64,000 bases of DNA from Macrosoma leucophasiata (Eukaryota; Arthropoda; Insecta; Lepidoptera; Hedylidae), in assembly GCA_036365455.1 (NCBI GenBank), contig JAWQUS010000023.1, positions 930,001-994,000 of the forward strand, written 5' to 3'. The position numbers and the translations under genes are program-made. A model generated the notes under the pieces. The model was not told where the DNA came from, ran no database searches, and saw nothing but the letters and a program-made list of their open reading frames with translations. This document shows, piece by piece, positions 48,201 to 58,900 of this stretch; the stretch's first letter is position 1, and every line of letters begins with the position of its first letter.

Positions 48201-48917
48201 AACAAGACTAAACAGACGAAAGTGGTTGCTAAACATATTAATAAAATAATTCGATAAAAATTATAACACTGAATATAACTACCATAATAATAATTAGGGT
48301 AATCGGGTGGGGGACGTAGACCTCTTTCCCCCAACAACCCCCCAGCTCTAATTTTTCTGCGCTTATTTAGCTTTTCGTCGTGAATTAATAGGCTACGTAG
48401 GACACACGTATTTTTATGTGCCCTTCTTGCGTCCGGAGCGGGTTTATGTCACACGTACAAAAAAATAGTATACGAAGTAATTATTACGACAATCAATGCC
48501 GAGAAGGCAAACCCAACGACGCGGCCGTAAGTACGGTCGGCGTGGATAATCCCTCTCGGGGGGCGAAAGCCCCGAACGAGGTTCCCCACACCTGACCGGG
48601 TTTGAGACGAGATTACGACGCGTGTACTATTACTTCGGATGACCGGTTTCGACTATCACCACATGCATACCCACCTGCAAACCTCATCTTTTCAATACGG
48701 ATGTATAGATCGTCGGCGCATTAAACGTAACTGTGTGCAGGCGGAGTTCACGACGCTGCGGGACTACGCGCAGGCGGCCGGCGTGCTCACCTGGCAGCAC
48801 GAGCGCTCGCGCACCCTGCTGGTCTCCTCCCACGGGCACGACGACGTCAAGCGCTTCTGGAAGCGGCACTCGCACTCCCAGCCCTCCGCCCGCCGCCCGC
48901 ACGCCGCCAACCCCTAG
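33094..48917 (+). CDS. Tfb2: TFIIH core subunit p52 (GTF2H4/Tfb2), 11 exons
   Basis: Eleven exons joined at consistent phases give a 495-residue protein; human p52 is 462. Exons: 33094-33242, 33734-33838, 34669-34800, 35287-35472, 39951-40023, 41146-41253, 42363-42446, 43925-44142, 44642-44756, 47707-47847, 48741-48917. The match runs the whole length. Examples are [74 protein letters not shown] and [10 protein letters not shown] at the C-terminus. p52 holds and stimulates the XPB translocase in TFIIH, which opens promoters for RNA polymerase II and repair bubbles in nucleotide excision repair. Oddities: large tandem arrays built from exon 4 and exon 9 sequence, a Gly/Glu-rich insert in exon 8, and a SINE abutting the exon 8 acceptor. 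The gene converges on CPSF73. Confidence 0.93.
33734..33838 (+). CDS. Tfb2: p52 exon 2
   Basis: Acceptor gtttccag, donor TCGAA|gtaact. It encodes the most conserved N-terminal segment ([17 protein letters not shown]). Entry and exit phases join exons 1 and 3 correctly. Confidence 0.9.
34490..34552. repeat. Imperfect 29-bp hairpin in p52 intron 2
   Basis: AACTTGCACCTTATTGTCGG onward (34490-34518) pairs with 34524-34552 with four mismatches, two of which could be G-U pairs in RNA. The spacer is only 5 nt. It lies about 115 nt before exon 3. It may be a MITE relic or a structured intron element. Confidence 0.6.
34669..34800 (+). CDS. Tfb2: p52 exon 3
   Basis: Acceptor tccaacag, donor GGAGG|gtaaag. 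It encodes [12 protein letters not shown] through [12 protein letters not shown]. Confidence 0.9.
34838..35205 (+). repeat. SINE R2 in p52 intron 3
   Basis: Full copy of the R2 element (GCGCATGGCCCAGCGGCTGG to GTGCCCAGCAGTGGGACG plus ATT tail), in the same orientation as the gene. Confidence 0.75.
35287..35472 (+). CDS. Tfb2: p52 exon 4
   Basis: Acceptor gtctcgcag, donor ACCAG|gtcagt. It encodes [18 protein letters not shown] and VLHYMVGS, both well conserved. Its last 26 nt plus the following 33 intron nt form the 59-bp unit of array A. Only this first donor keeps the frame open: running past it reaches a TGA at 35525-35527. Confidence 0.9.
35447..39210 (+). repeat. Array A: 64 copies of a 59-bp exon-donor unit
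   Basis: Each unit holds the last 26 nt of p52 exon 4 (CTGCTGCACGCCGGCCTC...ACCAG) and 33 nt of intron starting gtcagtggcc. From the true donor at 35472 to the last at 39189 is 3717 bp, exactly 63 periods with no net length change. Variants are substitutions only: CTCATG against CTCACG at a CpG, GCCGGT for GCCGGC, and gtcagtag for gtcagtgg. The gtcagtag variant recurs at 36830, 37597 and 38364, 767 bp (13 units) apart. Every unit keeps a potential 5' splice site. Confidence 0.95.
39555..39840 (-). repeat. Helitron-like debris R9 in p52 intron 4
   Basis: Minus-strand relative of the copy at 19294: complement of TAGGTGTTGCCTGCGGCC at the right, AACAAACAAACATACAAATT at the left. Confidence 0.5.
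39951..40023 (+). CDS. Tfb2: p52 exon 5
   Basis: Acceptor tacatttcag, donor AAACAG|gtaaat. It encodes [15 protein letters not shown], matching the p52 AGFQFLLL motif. Entry phase completes the Arg codon split after exon 4. Confidence 0.9.
40095..40265 (-). repeat. SINE R8 in p52 intron 5
   Basis: Well-preserved tRNA-derived SINE on the minus strand. The head has a B box (GGGTTCGATCCCC), GGACAAATATTTGTATGG follows, and the tail has GGCACCCACGACACAGG. Confidence 0.7.
40375..41111. repeat. Repeat cluster in p52 intron 5 (R1, R4, R5, R7)
   Basis: In order: an R1 3' end on the minus strand (40385-40520), an R4 tRNA-like core on the minus strand (40552-40624), a solo R5 MITE end (40870-40937, CTACTCCCCTCCGGTCCGCC), and an R7 LINE tail (41020-41111) with TAAA repeats ending 35 nt before exon 6. 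Confidence 0.65.
41146..41253 (+). CDS. Tfb2: p52 exon 6
   Basis: Acceptor ggcggggcag has a poor pyrimidine tract, and donor GGCAAG|gtgcct is far from consensus after position +3. It encodes [14 protein letters not shown] and [12 protein letters not shown], so the exon itself is beyond doubt. Confidence 0.9.
41812..42010 (+). repeat. Helitron-like debris R9 in p52 intron 6
   Basis: It begins AACTAGCTGTTGCCCGCAGC and continues through GCAATCGGTACGTGCGTTCT. It is a divergent relative of the copy at 19294. Confidence 0.5.
42363..42446 (+). CDS. Tfb2: p52 exon 7
   Basis: Acceptor ttgtgtgcag, donor AGGAAG|gtctgt. It encodes [20 protein letters not shown] and FGLVYQRK, a conserved p52 block. Confidence 0.9.
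43150..43296. mobile_element. Short palindromic MITE in p52 intron 7
   Basis: CTCTTATTCATAAACGTACA near the left end is matched by AATGCGTTTATGAATAAG at the right, with an inner TTTTAGCTA and TAGCTAAAA pair. About 145 bp, non-coding. Confidence 0.6.
43578..43917 (+). repeat. SINE R2 abutting the exon 8 acceptor
   Basis: R2 copy whose ATT tail runs to about 43917, with the exon 8 acceptor AG at 43923-43924. The region just upstream of the splice site, where the branch point and pyrimidine tract normally lie, is therefore mostly SINE sequence. Confidence 0.7.
43925..44142 (+). CDS. Tfb2: p52 exon 8
   Basis: Acceptor tatatttcag, donor TACAG|gtaact. It encodes [15 protein letters not shown] and [19 protein letters not shown]. 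Between them a Gly/Glu-rich insert ([14 protein letters not shown]) replaces the short loop of other p52 proteins. Confidence 0.9.
44642..44756 (+). CDS. Tfb2: p52 exon 9 (source of array B)
   Basis: Acceptor attgtgtgtag, donor CCGCAG|gtagct. It encodes [13 protein letters not shown] and then [20 protein letters not shown], matching the p52 FPNMVVAQVTRESV region. The last 78 nt (26 codons, phase 0 at both ends) are the part repeated in array B. Confidence 0.9.
44679..47640 (+). repeat. Array B: 23 copies of an in-phase exon cassette
   Basis: Each unit is the last 78 nt of p52 exon 9 (TCGGTGCGGCAGGCACTGCG...CCGCAG) followed by a 39-, 41-, 57- or 59-nt CT/CA-rich spacer that starts gtagct or gtaact and ends cacacacag. 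Each exon copy thus has its own donor and its own pyrimidine-rich AG acceptor and is a multiple of three. Twenty-three copies are intact including the true exon. A 5'-truncated copy lies at about 45497 and a degenerate stub (cagtctgtgcggcatcaaca) at 47617. The only change I see within the copies is TCGGTG to TCGATG in three of them (about 46347, 47105 and 47494). Confidence 0.95.
47707..47847 (+). CDS. Tfb2: p52 exon 10
   Basis: Acceptor gtgtattcag, donor TCGCAG|gtgtgt. It encodes MLKTDAGG then [20 protein letters not shown] and [13 protein letters not shown]. Phase 0 at both ends, so it joins correctly whether zero or more array B cassettes are included. Confidence 0.9.
48741..48917 (+). CDS. 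Tfb2: p52 exon 11, terminal
   Basis: Acceptor actgtgtgcag. It encodes [18 protein letters not shown], then [18 protein letters not shown] and a short divergent tail ending AANP with a TAG stop at 48915-48917. The [10 protein letters not shown] motif is the p52 C-terminal signature, the region that contacts p8/Tfb5. Confidence 0.9.
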   Translation, partial: AEFTTLRDYAQAAGVLTWQHERSRTLLVSSHGHDDVKRFWKRHSHSQPSARRPHAANP

Positions 48918-50759
48918 ACCCCCTGACGAGACGCCCCACGTCACCCCCCCCCACCCCTGGCGCTCTAGCGCTCTCGCTCGCACTCGCCCTCACCCGACCG
49001 CTAGTGTACTCACGCTCCCGACTCGCAGTACCCTCCCGGACTCCGAGTGCGCTAACTCTAATATTTAAGCAGTTATTTTAAAATATAAAACTTCCAGTTT
49101 TATACAAAGAATGCCAACTAGCATAAGTATTTAAATGTAACTATTATATAATAAGATTGTAAATATATTATTATGTTTTATACCACATAAACTGTTTTTT
49201 TATTTCTCAATAACTTTCATTTTATCAATAACCTTCATTTTATTTTTTATGTTTGTTCACGAACAAACATACAGTTCACATTATTGGTGAAAACTGTAGA
49301 CTACATCTATGTACAAGGAATTCGCCGCGTATCCAAAATCATCAAATTTATCAGTTTATTTACTTAATTGCGTTGTAGGCTCTTCATCTTGTAAAACACA
49401 ACTTACTCGTGAACACAGTACAAACCATTTTCGGCCAGACGTAAATTACTAGCTAGGTGCGAACTAGGAGAGACTCGCGCAGCTTACGCAGGCAACTTCA
49501 GCATGTTTTGTACGTACTGTACACAGGTGTCGAACCAACAACACCCGCTACTTGGACGAAGAAGGCGAAAGGGTGACGATTTTTCTACATACCTCAAACC
49601 ACTTAAAAGGTGGACGTATGACCAACACTGGAGCATGGTTACAGTATAGAAAAACAACTGGTTGAAAATTAAAATAACATTTTATTTACACATAAGAAAT
49701 AAATATTCAAATACTGAATATCTTACCTTTCCTTATACATAACATCTATAAAATAGCAGTAAAGTTGTACAATTTTTTGAACACAACACTTATTAAATGC
49801 AAAATACAGCACTTAATAATTATGAACTAAAACATGAACGCAACTTCAAGCCTGTAATCCCCGAAGGGGTAGGCAGCGGTAAATGCATGCATTCAAACAT
49901 GCAAACACCTACGATTCGACGGTTATGTATGGACCAATGTTGACATCTCCGGGCACGTTTCCAAACTCCGAGGTACTGGGAAACTTTCAGAAAATGGGAA
50001 AATCGCAATAGAACCAGTGATAAAGGATTTTACATCTTTATTTCCAGTAGCCCCCGACCCGGAAATCGAACCTAGGACCCCAGCGTAGCAGCAGAGGCCT
50101 GCTACCACTGGACTACTGAGGCAGCTAAAGTTAAAACATGAACGGTTGAAAGGATTAAATATTTACTTTTCATTTTTAGCTAAGTGCTTTAGTGCAGATT
50201 AAGTGTTGTGCTCAAAAATATTGAATAATGACTTTATCTTCGTCCACAATCTATTCTATCGTCTTACTGAACTTGTTGAAATATAAATGTAATGAATTTA
50301 AACATTCACAGTCGGTCGCATTATTCCGAAAAGTTTTGACCGATTTATATGATTTTTTGGATGTTCGGTTGCTACGAGAATAGTCTTACAAGTATATTTT
50401 TAGTCGCGAGAGCAAGAACGAATGACCTAAGTAACCTAAATAAGAGTTAAGACGGTAAATTTACAAAAAATTGTATCCCATCCACATTAGGAATATGCAT
50501 TTCTTAGATAGTAAACAGCCTAACGTTATTTACTAGCCAAAAGATAGTTCCTCATAGATACTTTTACTCAATATTTGAGCTAATGAGGCCACGCATATAA
50601 CACTATTACTAGAGCCGTTCTCGCTTTCGTGGCCTCTCATAGTGCAGAGGCGATGACAAGTTCGCCGGAGCGTTCTTTTAATAATATCTAGCCAGTCCAA
50701 TAAGTCCAATCGCACGACGCATAGAAGGACGCGATAGTGTGACCCTCAGTATCCGAGGG
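48918..50759. other. Region between convergent stop codons
   Basis: Both 3' UTRs must lie here. Plus strand: no AATAAA soon after the p52 stop, only variants such as AATATA near 49080. Minus strand: AATAAA candidates at about 49682-49686 and inside the R3 SINE at 50036. Nothing else coding. Confidence 0.45.
49838..50125 (-). repeat. tRNA-derived SINE R3
   Basis: Full minus-strand R3. It starts ctgcctcagtagtccagtgg (complement at the right end), has a B-box region GGTTCGATTTCCGGG, and ends at the R3 tail near 49840. It probably lies within the CPSF73 3' UTR. Confidence 0.7.
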
Positions 50760-50945
50760 TCACATGAAGGAGGGCGGAGGCACGGGGCCCGGCACGGGCG
50801 CGGGCGGCGCGGCCGGCGTGGCGGGCGTGGCGGGCGTGGCCGGCGTGGAGGGCGGCGGCTTGACGGGCGCGAGCGCCGAGTGCAATTTGCTGACCGCGCT
50901 GTGCACGATGCGTTCCAGGCCTTCGTCTACTTCGCATTTCACCTC
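50760..50945 (-). CDS. Cpsf73: CPSF73 terminal exon with Pro/Thr/Ala tail
   Basis: Acceptor tttccacag. It encodes EVKCEVDEGLERIVHSAVSK and LHSALAPVK, which corresponds to the normal CPSF73 C-terminus. It then adds about 32 residues of PPPSTPATPATPATPAAPP type, ending PPPSFM and TGA at 50760. The extra tail is encoded by short GC-rich repeats. Confidence 0.88.
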   Translation of the reverse strand, partial: EVKCEVDEGLERIVHSAVSKLHSALAPVKPPPSTPATPATPATPAAPPAPVPGPVPPPSFM

Positions 50946-52943
50946 CTGTGGAAAGAACATGTTAGCCAATATTAGGATATTATGATAAAAAAACTATAAA
51001 GAGTTATATTAACTCTAAATATTGCAACTATTGCGAGTTCTTATAATTTAATTTTAACACCCATTAAAATAAAATCATTTACTAACCAAGGTCTGTAGAT
51101 CGATGTCTGCGCGCTTCCCGTCCACGGTGACATGCAGTTTATCGCCCTTAAATATTTTGGGCACCGAGTCTTCACCGAACATCTCTTGTAGCATCTCAAT
51201 CACACATTCCTGCAAGCATATTTAAATATATAAAACTTTAATTTTATTAACATGAAAGAGACGACCTTGAGGGGCGCGGGGCGTGTGTCGTGTCGGGGCA
51301 CTTTCCTTGAAGTGCATGCGTTCGAGCTTGTGTGCGAGGGGCGCGGGGGGCGCGGGGCGTGTGGCGGGTGGGGGGCACCTACCTTGAAGTGCATGCGGTC
51401 GAGCTTGTGTGCGAGGGGCGCGGGGGGCGCGGGGCGTGTGGCGGGTGGGGGGCACCTACCTTGAAGTGCATGCGGTCGAGCTTGTGTGCGAGGGGCGCGG
51501 GGGGCGCGGGGCGTGTGGCGGGTGGGGGGCACCTACCTTGAAGTGCATGCGGTCGAGCTTGTGTGCGAGGGGCGCGGGGGGCGCGGGGCGTGTGGCGGGT
51601 GGGGGGCACCTACCTTGAAGTGCATGCGGTCGAGCTTGTGTGCGAGGGGCGCGGGGGGCGCGGGGCGTGTGACGGGTGGGGGGCACCTACCTTGAAGTGC
51701 ATGCGGTCGAGCTTGTGTGCGAGGGGCGCGGGGGGCGCGGGGCGTGTGACGGGTGGGGGGCACCTACCTTGAAGTGCATGCGGTCGAGCTTGTGTGCGAG
51801 GGGCGCGGGGGGCGCGGGGCGTGTGACGGGTGGGGGGCACCTACCTTGAAGTGCATGCGGTCGAGCTTGTGTGCGAGGGGCGCGGGGGGCGCGGGGCGTG
51901 TGACGGGTGGGGGGCACCTACCTTGAAGTGCATGCGGTCGAGCTTGTGTGCGAGGGGCGCGGGGGGCGCGGGGCGTGTGACGGGTGGGGGGCACCTACCT
52001 TGAAGTGCATGCGGTCGAGCTTGTGTGCGAGGGGCGCGGGGGGCGCGGGGCGTGTGACGGGTGGGGGGCACCTACCTTGAAGTGCATGCGGTCGAGCTTG
52101 TGTGCGAGGGGCGCGGGGGGCGCGGGGCGTGTGACGGGTGGGGGGCACCTACCTTGAAGTGCATGCGGTCGAGCTTGTGTGCGAGGGGCGCGGGGGGCGC
52201 GGGGCGTGTGACGGGTGGGGGGCACCTACCTTGAAGTGCATGCGGTCGAGCTTGTGTGCGAGGGGCGCGGGGGGCAGGGCGGGGGGCGCGGCGGCGGCGG
52301 CCAGGATGGCGGCGATCACGGCGTCCGCGTACATGTCAGTCACCGGCTGCGCTTGCCACTGGAATAGCACAGTTAGATTCGTAGAAACAACATCGAGATA
52401 CTGATATTTAATTTGTATTACGAGGTGTAGCCGGAATTTTCCAACAATATTTCAACAGTTCATGCCTATACTGATGTTGTCTTCATCTCCCAAGGTCTTT
52501 TTCTCCTGAGAATATAAAATCATCAGTCATTACGTCAAACTTTCATTCAATTTGTATGCGTTTCAACCCTGACAACAACAGCCGACAGCATATATCAGTC
52601 GAACGTTAGAAGACAATTACGAATTCTCTGTCAGCTCTTCTCAATTCTTTCCAACAATACTTCTCCTCCTTACTTAAAATCCTACTTTCAATACCTCTGT
52701 TCTGCTCACTCACTTGACTTACGATCTAATGACTCTTTTACTCTCTCTATTCCTCTCCATAGATCCAGTTTCCTTTCAAATTCTTTTGGTGTTCAAGCGG
52801 CTCGCTTGTGGAATGCGCTCCCGGATACACTTGGTAGGTCTAACTCAAAATTTACGTTTAAGAAGAACCTCAAGATCTATCTTTTACGATAATCATTTGA
52901 ATACCTTGTAATCATCATCAACATGATTATATGCATATATTTC

Positions 52944-52985
<42 letters not shown>

Positions 52986-55900
52986 AATTGTATCTTTATT
53001 CTATTTATGTAATAAATGTGTATACATTTGTATGTACTAGTTATACTAAGTATGAATTATTATTATGCTCTGTATGTCTGTTGTGTCGTAATACCGCCAT
53101 ATAACTTTCTATACTAGTAATGGTTTAACTGGTAGAGAACGCTCTTAGCGTTAAGTTCGCCATTTGTAACAATATTGTATGTGTATTGTGACAATAAAGA
53201 CTTAATAAATAAATAAATAAACGTTTGTACGTATGAAATATAGCATCTCAGCAATTCATAGTTATGCACACACGCGTAGAGTTCACCTCACCTTCACCAC
53301 GCACGGTATGTGTGTGTGAAATGATGAGCGTTTTCATTGTCAAATAAAATAACATAGAATTAATTTTTACTTTGTATGACAAAGAGGTTCTACTGGTGGT
53401 AGAGCTCCAGTGACGGAGCTCGCGGGCGTAGGCACCACCGCATTACCTAATATACTTGCCGCTAAATGGTAGTGTTCAGCACTATCGTGTTCCGGTCAGG
53501 TGGTAATGTACGGCCCTGTAATTTCCGGCACAGAGGCATAACACCTTAGGCCTCAGGAGTGGCAACGCATCTGCATTTTGACCTTGGTTTTTTTGTAAGT
53601 GTCTATAGTCTAAGTGAACTGCATGCTTGTTTGCCACTTCCATAACAAAAAAAAAAAAAAAAAAAAAAAAAAGGTTGTGATTTCATTGTAATTGTTTCAC
53701 GTTAAATAATTTGAAACTTCATATAGATGAACAACCTTTCCGGTTACAACTTTGCGTACAACGTGTAACGGGAATGATGTACACCCTCAAACACTCCAAA
53801 TTTGAAAAACGATTTAAAATCATAATTATGAACTGAAATTACGTGTTTATGTGTTAAACATTTTATATTTCAGAATAAAGTTGTCCTCAATCTGTACGAA
53901 CGGAATGCACATCCTACACATGCACATTTACCCACTTTAACACTCGCTAGTGATAAGATTCATTTTCACTACATATTATTTTCTTAAATTTTTATTTGCC
54001 AGCACCCTTGCACCGGCTTCGCACGTGTACAATTAACATTAGCCGCGAGGCTATACCTATAGGTATCACAGAATTTACAATATTTTTTTTGCCTCTCCTA
54101 TGCATCACAGCGTAGTGTTATTATAGCCTAAAACCTACCTCGATAAATGGACTATCTTACATTTAAAGAATTGGACCACCGCCTTTCCCCTTCATGACTG
54201 TCCGCCGGCTTTGCACCGCTTTTGCTGTGATGTTATTTTAAAACTGCTATATTCTCTCAAGATATTAATAAGAGATTTGGATCCGACGCATGTACAATGG
54301 GCAGTATGCGGTGTGGGGTGTGTGGGGTGTGTGGGGTGTGGGCACCTCGAGCGTGACGATGGGCGGGTCGAGCGCGAGGTCGAGGCAGCCGTAGAGGCGC
54401 CAGCGCGTGTCGGACAGGAAGTCGACGGCGCGGGCAGTATGTACAATGGGCAGTATGGGGTGTGTGGGGTGTGTGGGGTGTGTGGGGTGTGGGCACCTCG
54501 AGCGTGACGATGGGCGGGTCGAGCGCGAGGTCGAGGCAGCCGTAGAGGCGCCAGCGCGTGTCGGACAGGAAGTCGACGGCGCGGGCAGTATGTACAATGG
54601 GCAGTATGGGGTGTGTGGGGTGTGTGGGGTGTGTGGGGTGTGGGCACCTCGAGCGTGACGATGGGCGGGTCGAGCGCGAGGTCGAGGCAGCCGTAGAGGC
54701 GCCAGCGCGTGTCGGACAGGAAGTCGACGGCGCGGGCAGTATGTACAATGGGCAGTATGGGGTGTGTGGGGTGTGTGGGGTGTGTGGGGTGTGTGGGGTG
54801 TGTGGGGTGTGGGCACCTCGAGCGTGACGATGGGCGGGTCGAGCGCGAGGTCGAGGCAGCCGTAGAGGCGCCAGCGCGTGTCGGACAGGAAGTCGACGGC
54901 GCGGGCAGTATGTACAATGGGCAGTATGGGGTGTGTGGGGTGTGTGGGGTGTGTGGGGTGTGGGCACCTCGAGCGTGACGATGGGCGGGTCGAGCGCGAG
55001 GTCGAGGCAGCCGTAGAGGCGCCAGCGCGTGTCGGACAGGAAGTCGACGGCGCGGGCAGTATGTACAATGGGCAGTATGGGGTGTGTGGGGTGTGTGGGG
55101 TGTGTGGGGTGTGTGGGGTGTGTGGGGTGTGTGGGGTGTGTGGGGTGTGTGGGGTGTGGGCACCTCGAGCGTGACGATGGGCGGGTCGAGCGCGAGGTCG
55201 AGGCAGCCGTAGAGGCGCCAGCGCGTGTCGGACAGGAAGTCGACGGCGCGGGCAGTATGTACAATGGGCAGTATGGGGTGTGTGGGGGTGTGTGGGGTGT
55301 GGGCACCTCGAGCGTGACGATGGGCGGGTCGAGCGCGAGGTCGAGGCAGCCGTAGAGGCGCCAGCGCGTGTCGGACAGGAAGTCGACGGCGCGGGCAGTA
55401 TGTACAATGGGCAGTATGGGGTGTGTGGGGTGTGTGGGGTGTGTGGGGTGTGTGGGGTGTGGGCACCTCGAGCGTGACGATGGGCGGGTCGAGCGCGAGG
55501 TCGAGGCAGCCGTAGAGGCGCCAGCGCGTGTCGGACAGGAAGTCGACGGCGCGGGCAGTATGTACAATGGGCAGTATGGGGTGTGTGGGGTGTGTGGGGT
55601 GTGTGGGGTGTGGGCACCTCGAGCGTGACGATGGGCGGGTCGAGCGCGAGGTCGAGGCAGCCGTAGAGGCGCCAGCGCGTGTCGGACAGGAAGTCGACGG
55701 CGCGGGCAGTATGTACAATGGGCAGTATGGGGTGTGTGGGGTGTGTGGGGTGTGTGGGGTGTGTGGGGTGTGGGCACCTCGAGCGTGACGATGGGCGGGT
55801 CGAGCGCGAGGTCGAGGCAGCCGTAGAGGCGCCAGCGCGTGTCGGACAGGAAGTCGACGGCGCGGGCAGTATGTACAATGGGCAGTATGGGGTGTGTGGG

Positions 55901-58900
55901 GTGTGTGGGGTGTGTGGGGTGTGGGCACCTCGAGCGTGACGATGGGCGGGTCGAGCGCGAGGTCGAGGCAGCCGTAGAGGCGCCAGCGCGTGTCGGACAG
56001 GAAGTCGACGGCGCGGGCAGTATGTACAATGGGCAGTATGGGGTGTGTGGGGTGTGTGGGGTGTGTGGGGTGTGGGCACCTCGAGCGTGACGATGGGCGG
56101 GTCGAGCGCGAGGTCGAGGCAGCCGTAGAGGCGCCAGCGCGTGTCGGACAGGAAGTCGACGGCGCGGGCAGTATGTACAATGGGCAGTATGGGGTGTGTG
56201 GGGTGTGTGGGGTGTGTGGGGTGTGTGGGGTGTGGGCACCTCGAGCGTGACGATGGGCGGGTCGAGCGCGAGGTCGAGGCAGCCGTAGAGGCGCCAGCGC
56301 GTGTCGGACAGGAAGTCGACGGCGCGGGCAGTATGTACAATGGGCAGTATGGGGTGTGTGGGGTGTGTGGGGTGTGTGGGGTGTGTGGGGTGTGGGCACC
56401 TCGAGCGTGACGATGGGCGGGTCGAGCGCGAGGTCGAGGCAGCCGTAGAGGCGCCAGCGCGTGTCGGACAGGAAGTCGACGGCGCGGGCAGTATGTACAA
56501 TGGGCAGTATGGGGTGTGTGGGGTGTGTGGGGTGTGTGGGGTGTGGGCACCTCGAGCGTGACGATGGGCGGGTCGAGCGCGAGGTCGAGGCAGCCGTAGA
56601 GGCGCCAGCGCGTGTCGGACAGGAAGTCGACGGCACGGGCAGTATGTACAATGGGCAGTATGGGGTGTGTGGGGTGTGTGGGGTGTGTGGGGTGTGGGCA
56701 CCTCGAGCGTGACGATGGGCGGGTCGAGCGCGAGGTCGAGGCAGCCGTAGAGGCGCCAGCGCGTGTCGGACAGGAAGTCGACGGCGCGGGCAGTATGTAC
56801 AATGGGCAGTATGGGGTGTGTGGGGTGTGTGGGGTGTGTGGGGTGTGGGGGTGTGGGCACCTCGAGCGAGTGACGATGGCGGGTCGAGCGCGAGGTCGAG
56901 GCAGCCGTAGAGGCGCCAGCGCGTGTCGGACAGGAAGTCGACGGCGCGGGCAGTATGTACAATGGGCAGTATGGGGTGTGTGGGGTGTGTGGGGTGTGTG
57001 GGGTGTGGGCACCTCGAGCGTGACGATGGGCGGGTCGAGCGCGAGGTCGAGGCAGCCGTAGAGGCGCCAGCGCGTGTCGGACAGGAAGTCGACGGCGCGG
57101 GCAGTATGTACAATGGGCAGTATGGGGTGTGTGGGGTGTGTGGGGTGTGTGGGGTGTGTGGGGTGTGGGCACCTCGAGCGTGACGATGGGCGGGTCGAGC
57201 GCGAGGTCGAGGCAGCCGTAGAGGCGCCAGCGCGTGTCGGACAGGAAGTCGACGGCGCGGGCAGTATGTACAATGGGCAGTATGGGGTGTGTGGGGTGTG
57301 TGGGGTGTGTGGGGTGTGTGGGCACCTCGAGCGTGACGATGGGCGGGTCGAGCGCGAGGTCGAGGCAGCCGTAGAGGCGCCAGCGCGTGTCGGACAGGAA
57401 GTCGACGGCGCGGGCAGTATGTACAATGGGCAGTATGGGGTGTGTGGGGTGTGTGGGGTGTGTGGGGTGTGTGGGGTGTGTGGGGTGTGGGCACCTCGAG
57501 CGTGACGATGGGCGGGTCGAGCGCGAGGTCGAGGCAGCCGTAGAGGCGCCAGCGCGTGTCGGACAGGAAGTCGACGGCGCGGGCAGTATGTACAATGGGC
57601 AGTATGGGGTGTGTGGGGTGTGTGGGGTGTGTGGGGTGTGTGGGGTGTGGGCACCTCGAGCGTGACGATGGGCGGGTCGAGCGCGAGGTCGAGGCAGCCG
57701 TAGAGGCGCCAGCGCGTGTCGGACAGGAAGTCGACGGCGCGGGCAGTATGTACAATGGGCAGTATGGGGTGTGTGGGGTGTGTGGGGTGTGTGGGGTGTG
57801 TGGGGTGTGTGGGGTGTGGGCACCTCGAGCGTGACGATGGGCGGGTCGAGCGCGAGGTCGAGGCAGCCGTAGAGGCGCCAGCGCGTGTCGGACAGGAAGT
57901 CGACGGCGCGGGCAGTATGTACAATGGGCAGTATGGGGTGTGTGGGGTGTGTGTGGGGTGTGTGGGGTGTGGGCACCTCGAGCGTGACGATGGGCGGGTC
58001 GAGCGCGAGGTCGAGGCAGCCGTAGAGGCGCCAGCGCGTGTCGGACAGGCAGTATGTACAATGGGCAGTATGGGGTGTGTGGGGTGTGTGGGGGTGTGTG
58101 GGGTGTGGGCACCTCGAGCGTGACGATGGGCGGGTCGAGCGCGAGGTCGAGGCAGCCGTAGAGGCGCCAGCGCGTGTCGGACAGGAAGTCGACGGCGCGG
58201 GCAGTATGTACAATGGGCAGTATGGGGTGTGTGGGGTGTGTGGGGTGTGTGGGGTGTGTGGGGTGTGGGCACCTCGAGCGTGACGATGGGCGGGTCGAGC
58301 GCGAGGTCGAGGCAGCCGTAGAGGCGCCAGCGCGTGTCGGACAGGAAGTCGACGGCGCGGGCAGTATGTACAATGGGCAGTATGGGGTGTGTGGGGTGTG
58401 TGGGGTGTGTGTGGGGGTGTGGGCACCTCGAGCGTGACGATGGGCGGGTCGAGCGCGAGGTCGAGGCAGCCGTAGAGGCGCCAGCGCGTGTCGGACAGGA
58501 AGTCGACGGCGCGGGCAGTATGTACAATGGGCAGTATGGGGTGTGTGGGGTGTGTGGGGTGTGGGGGTGTGTGGGGTGTGTGGGGGTGTGTGGGGTGTGG
58601 GGCACCTCGAGCGTGACGATGGGCGGGTCGAGCGCGAGGTCGAGGCAGCCGTAGAGGCGCCAGCGCGTGTCGGACAGGAAGTCGACGGCGCGGGCAGTAT
58701 GTACAATGGGCAGTATGGGGTGTGTGGGGTGTGTGGGGTGTGTGGGGTGTGGGCACCTCGAGCGTGACGATGGGCGGGTCGAGCGCGAGGTCGAGGCAGC
58801 CGTAGAGGCGCCAGCGCGTGTCGGACAGGAAGTCGACGGCGCGGGCAGTATGTACAATGGGCAGTATGGGGTGTGTGGGGTGTGTGGGGTGTGTGGGGGT

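Noticed and set aside
48639..48740. Upstream extension of p52 exon 11
   Set aside because: A clear acceptor (actgtgtgcag) ends at 48740 and the protein match begins there; the upstream codons are intron.
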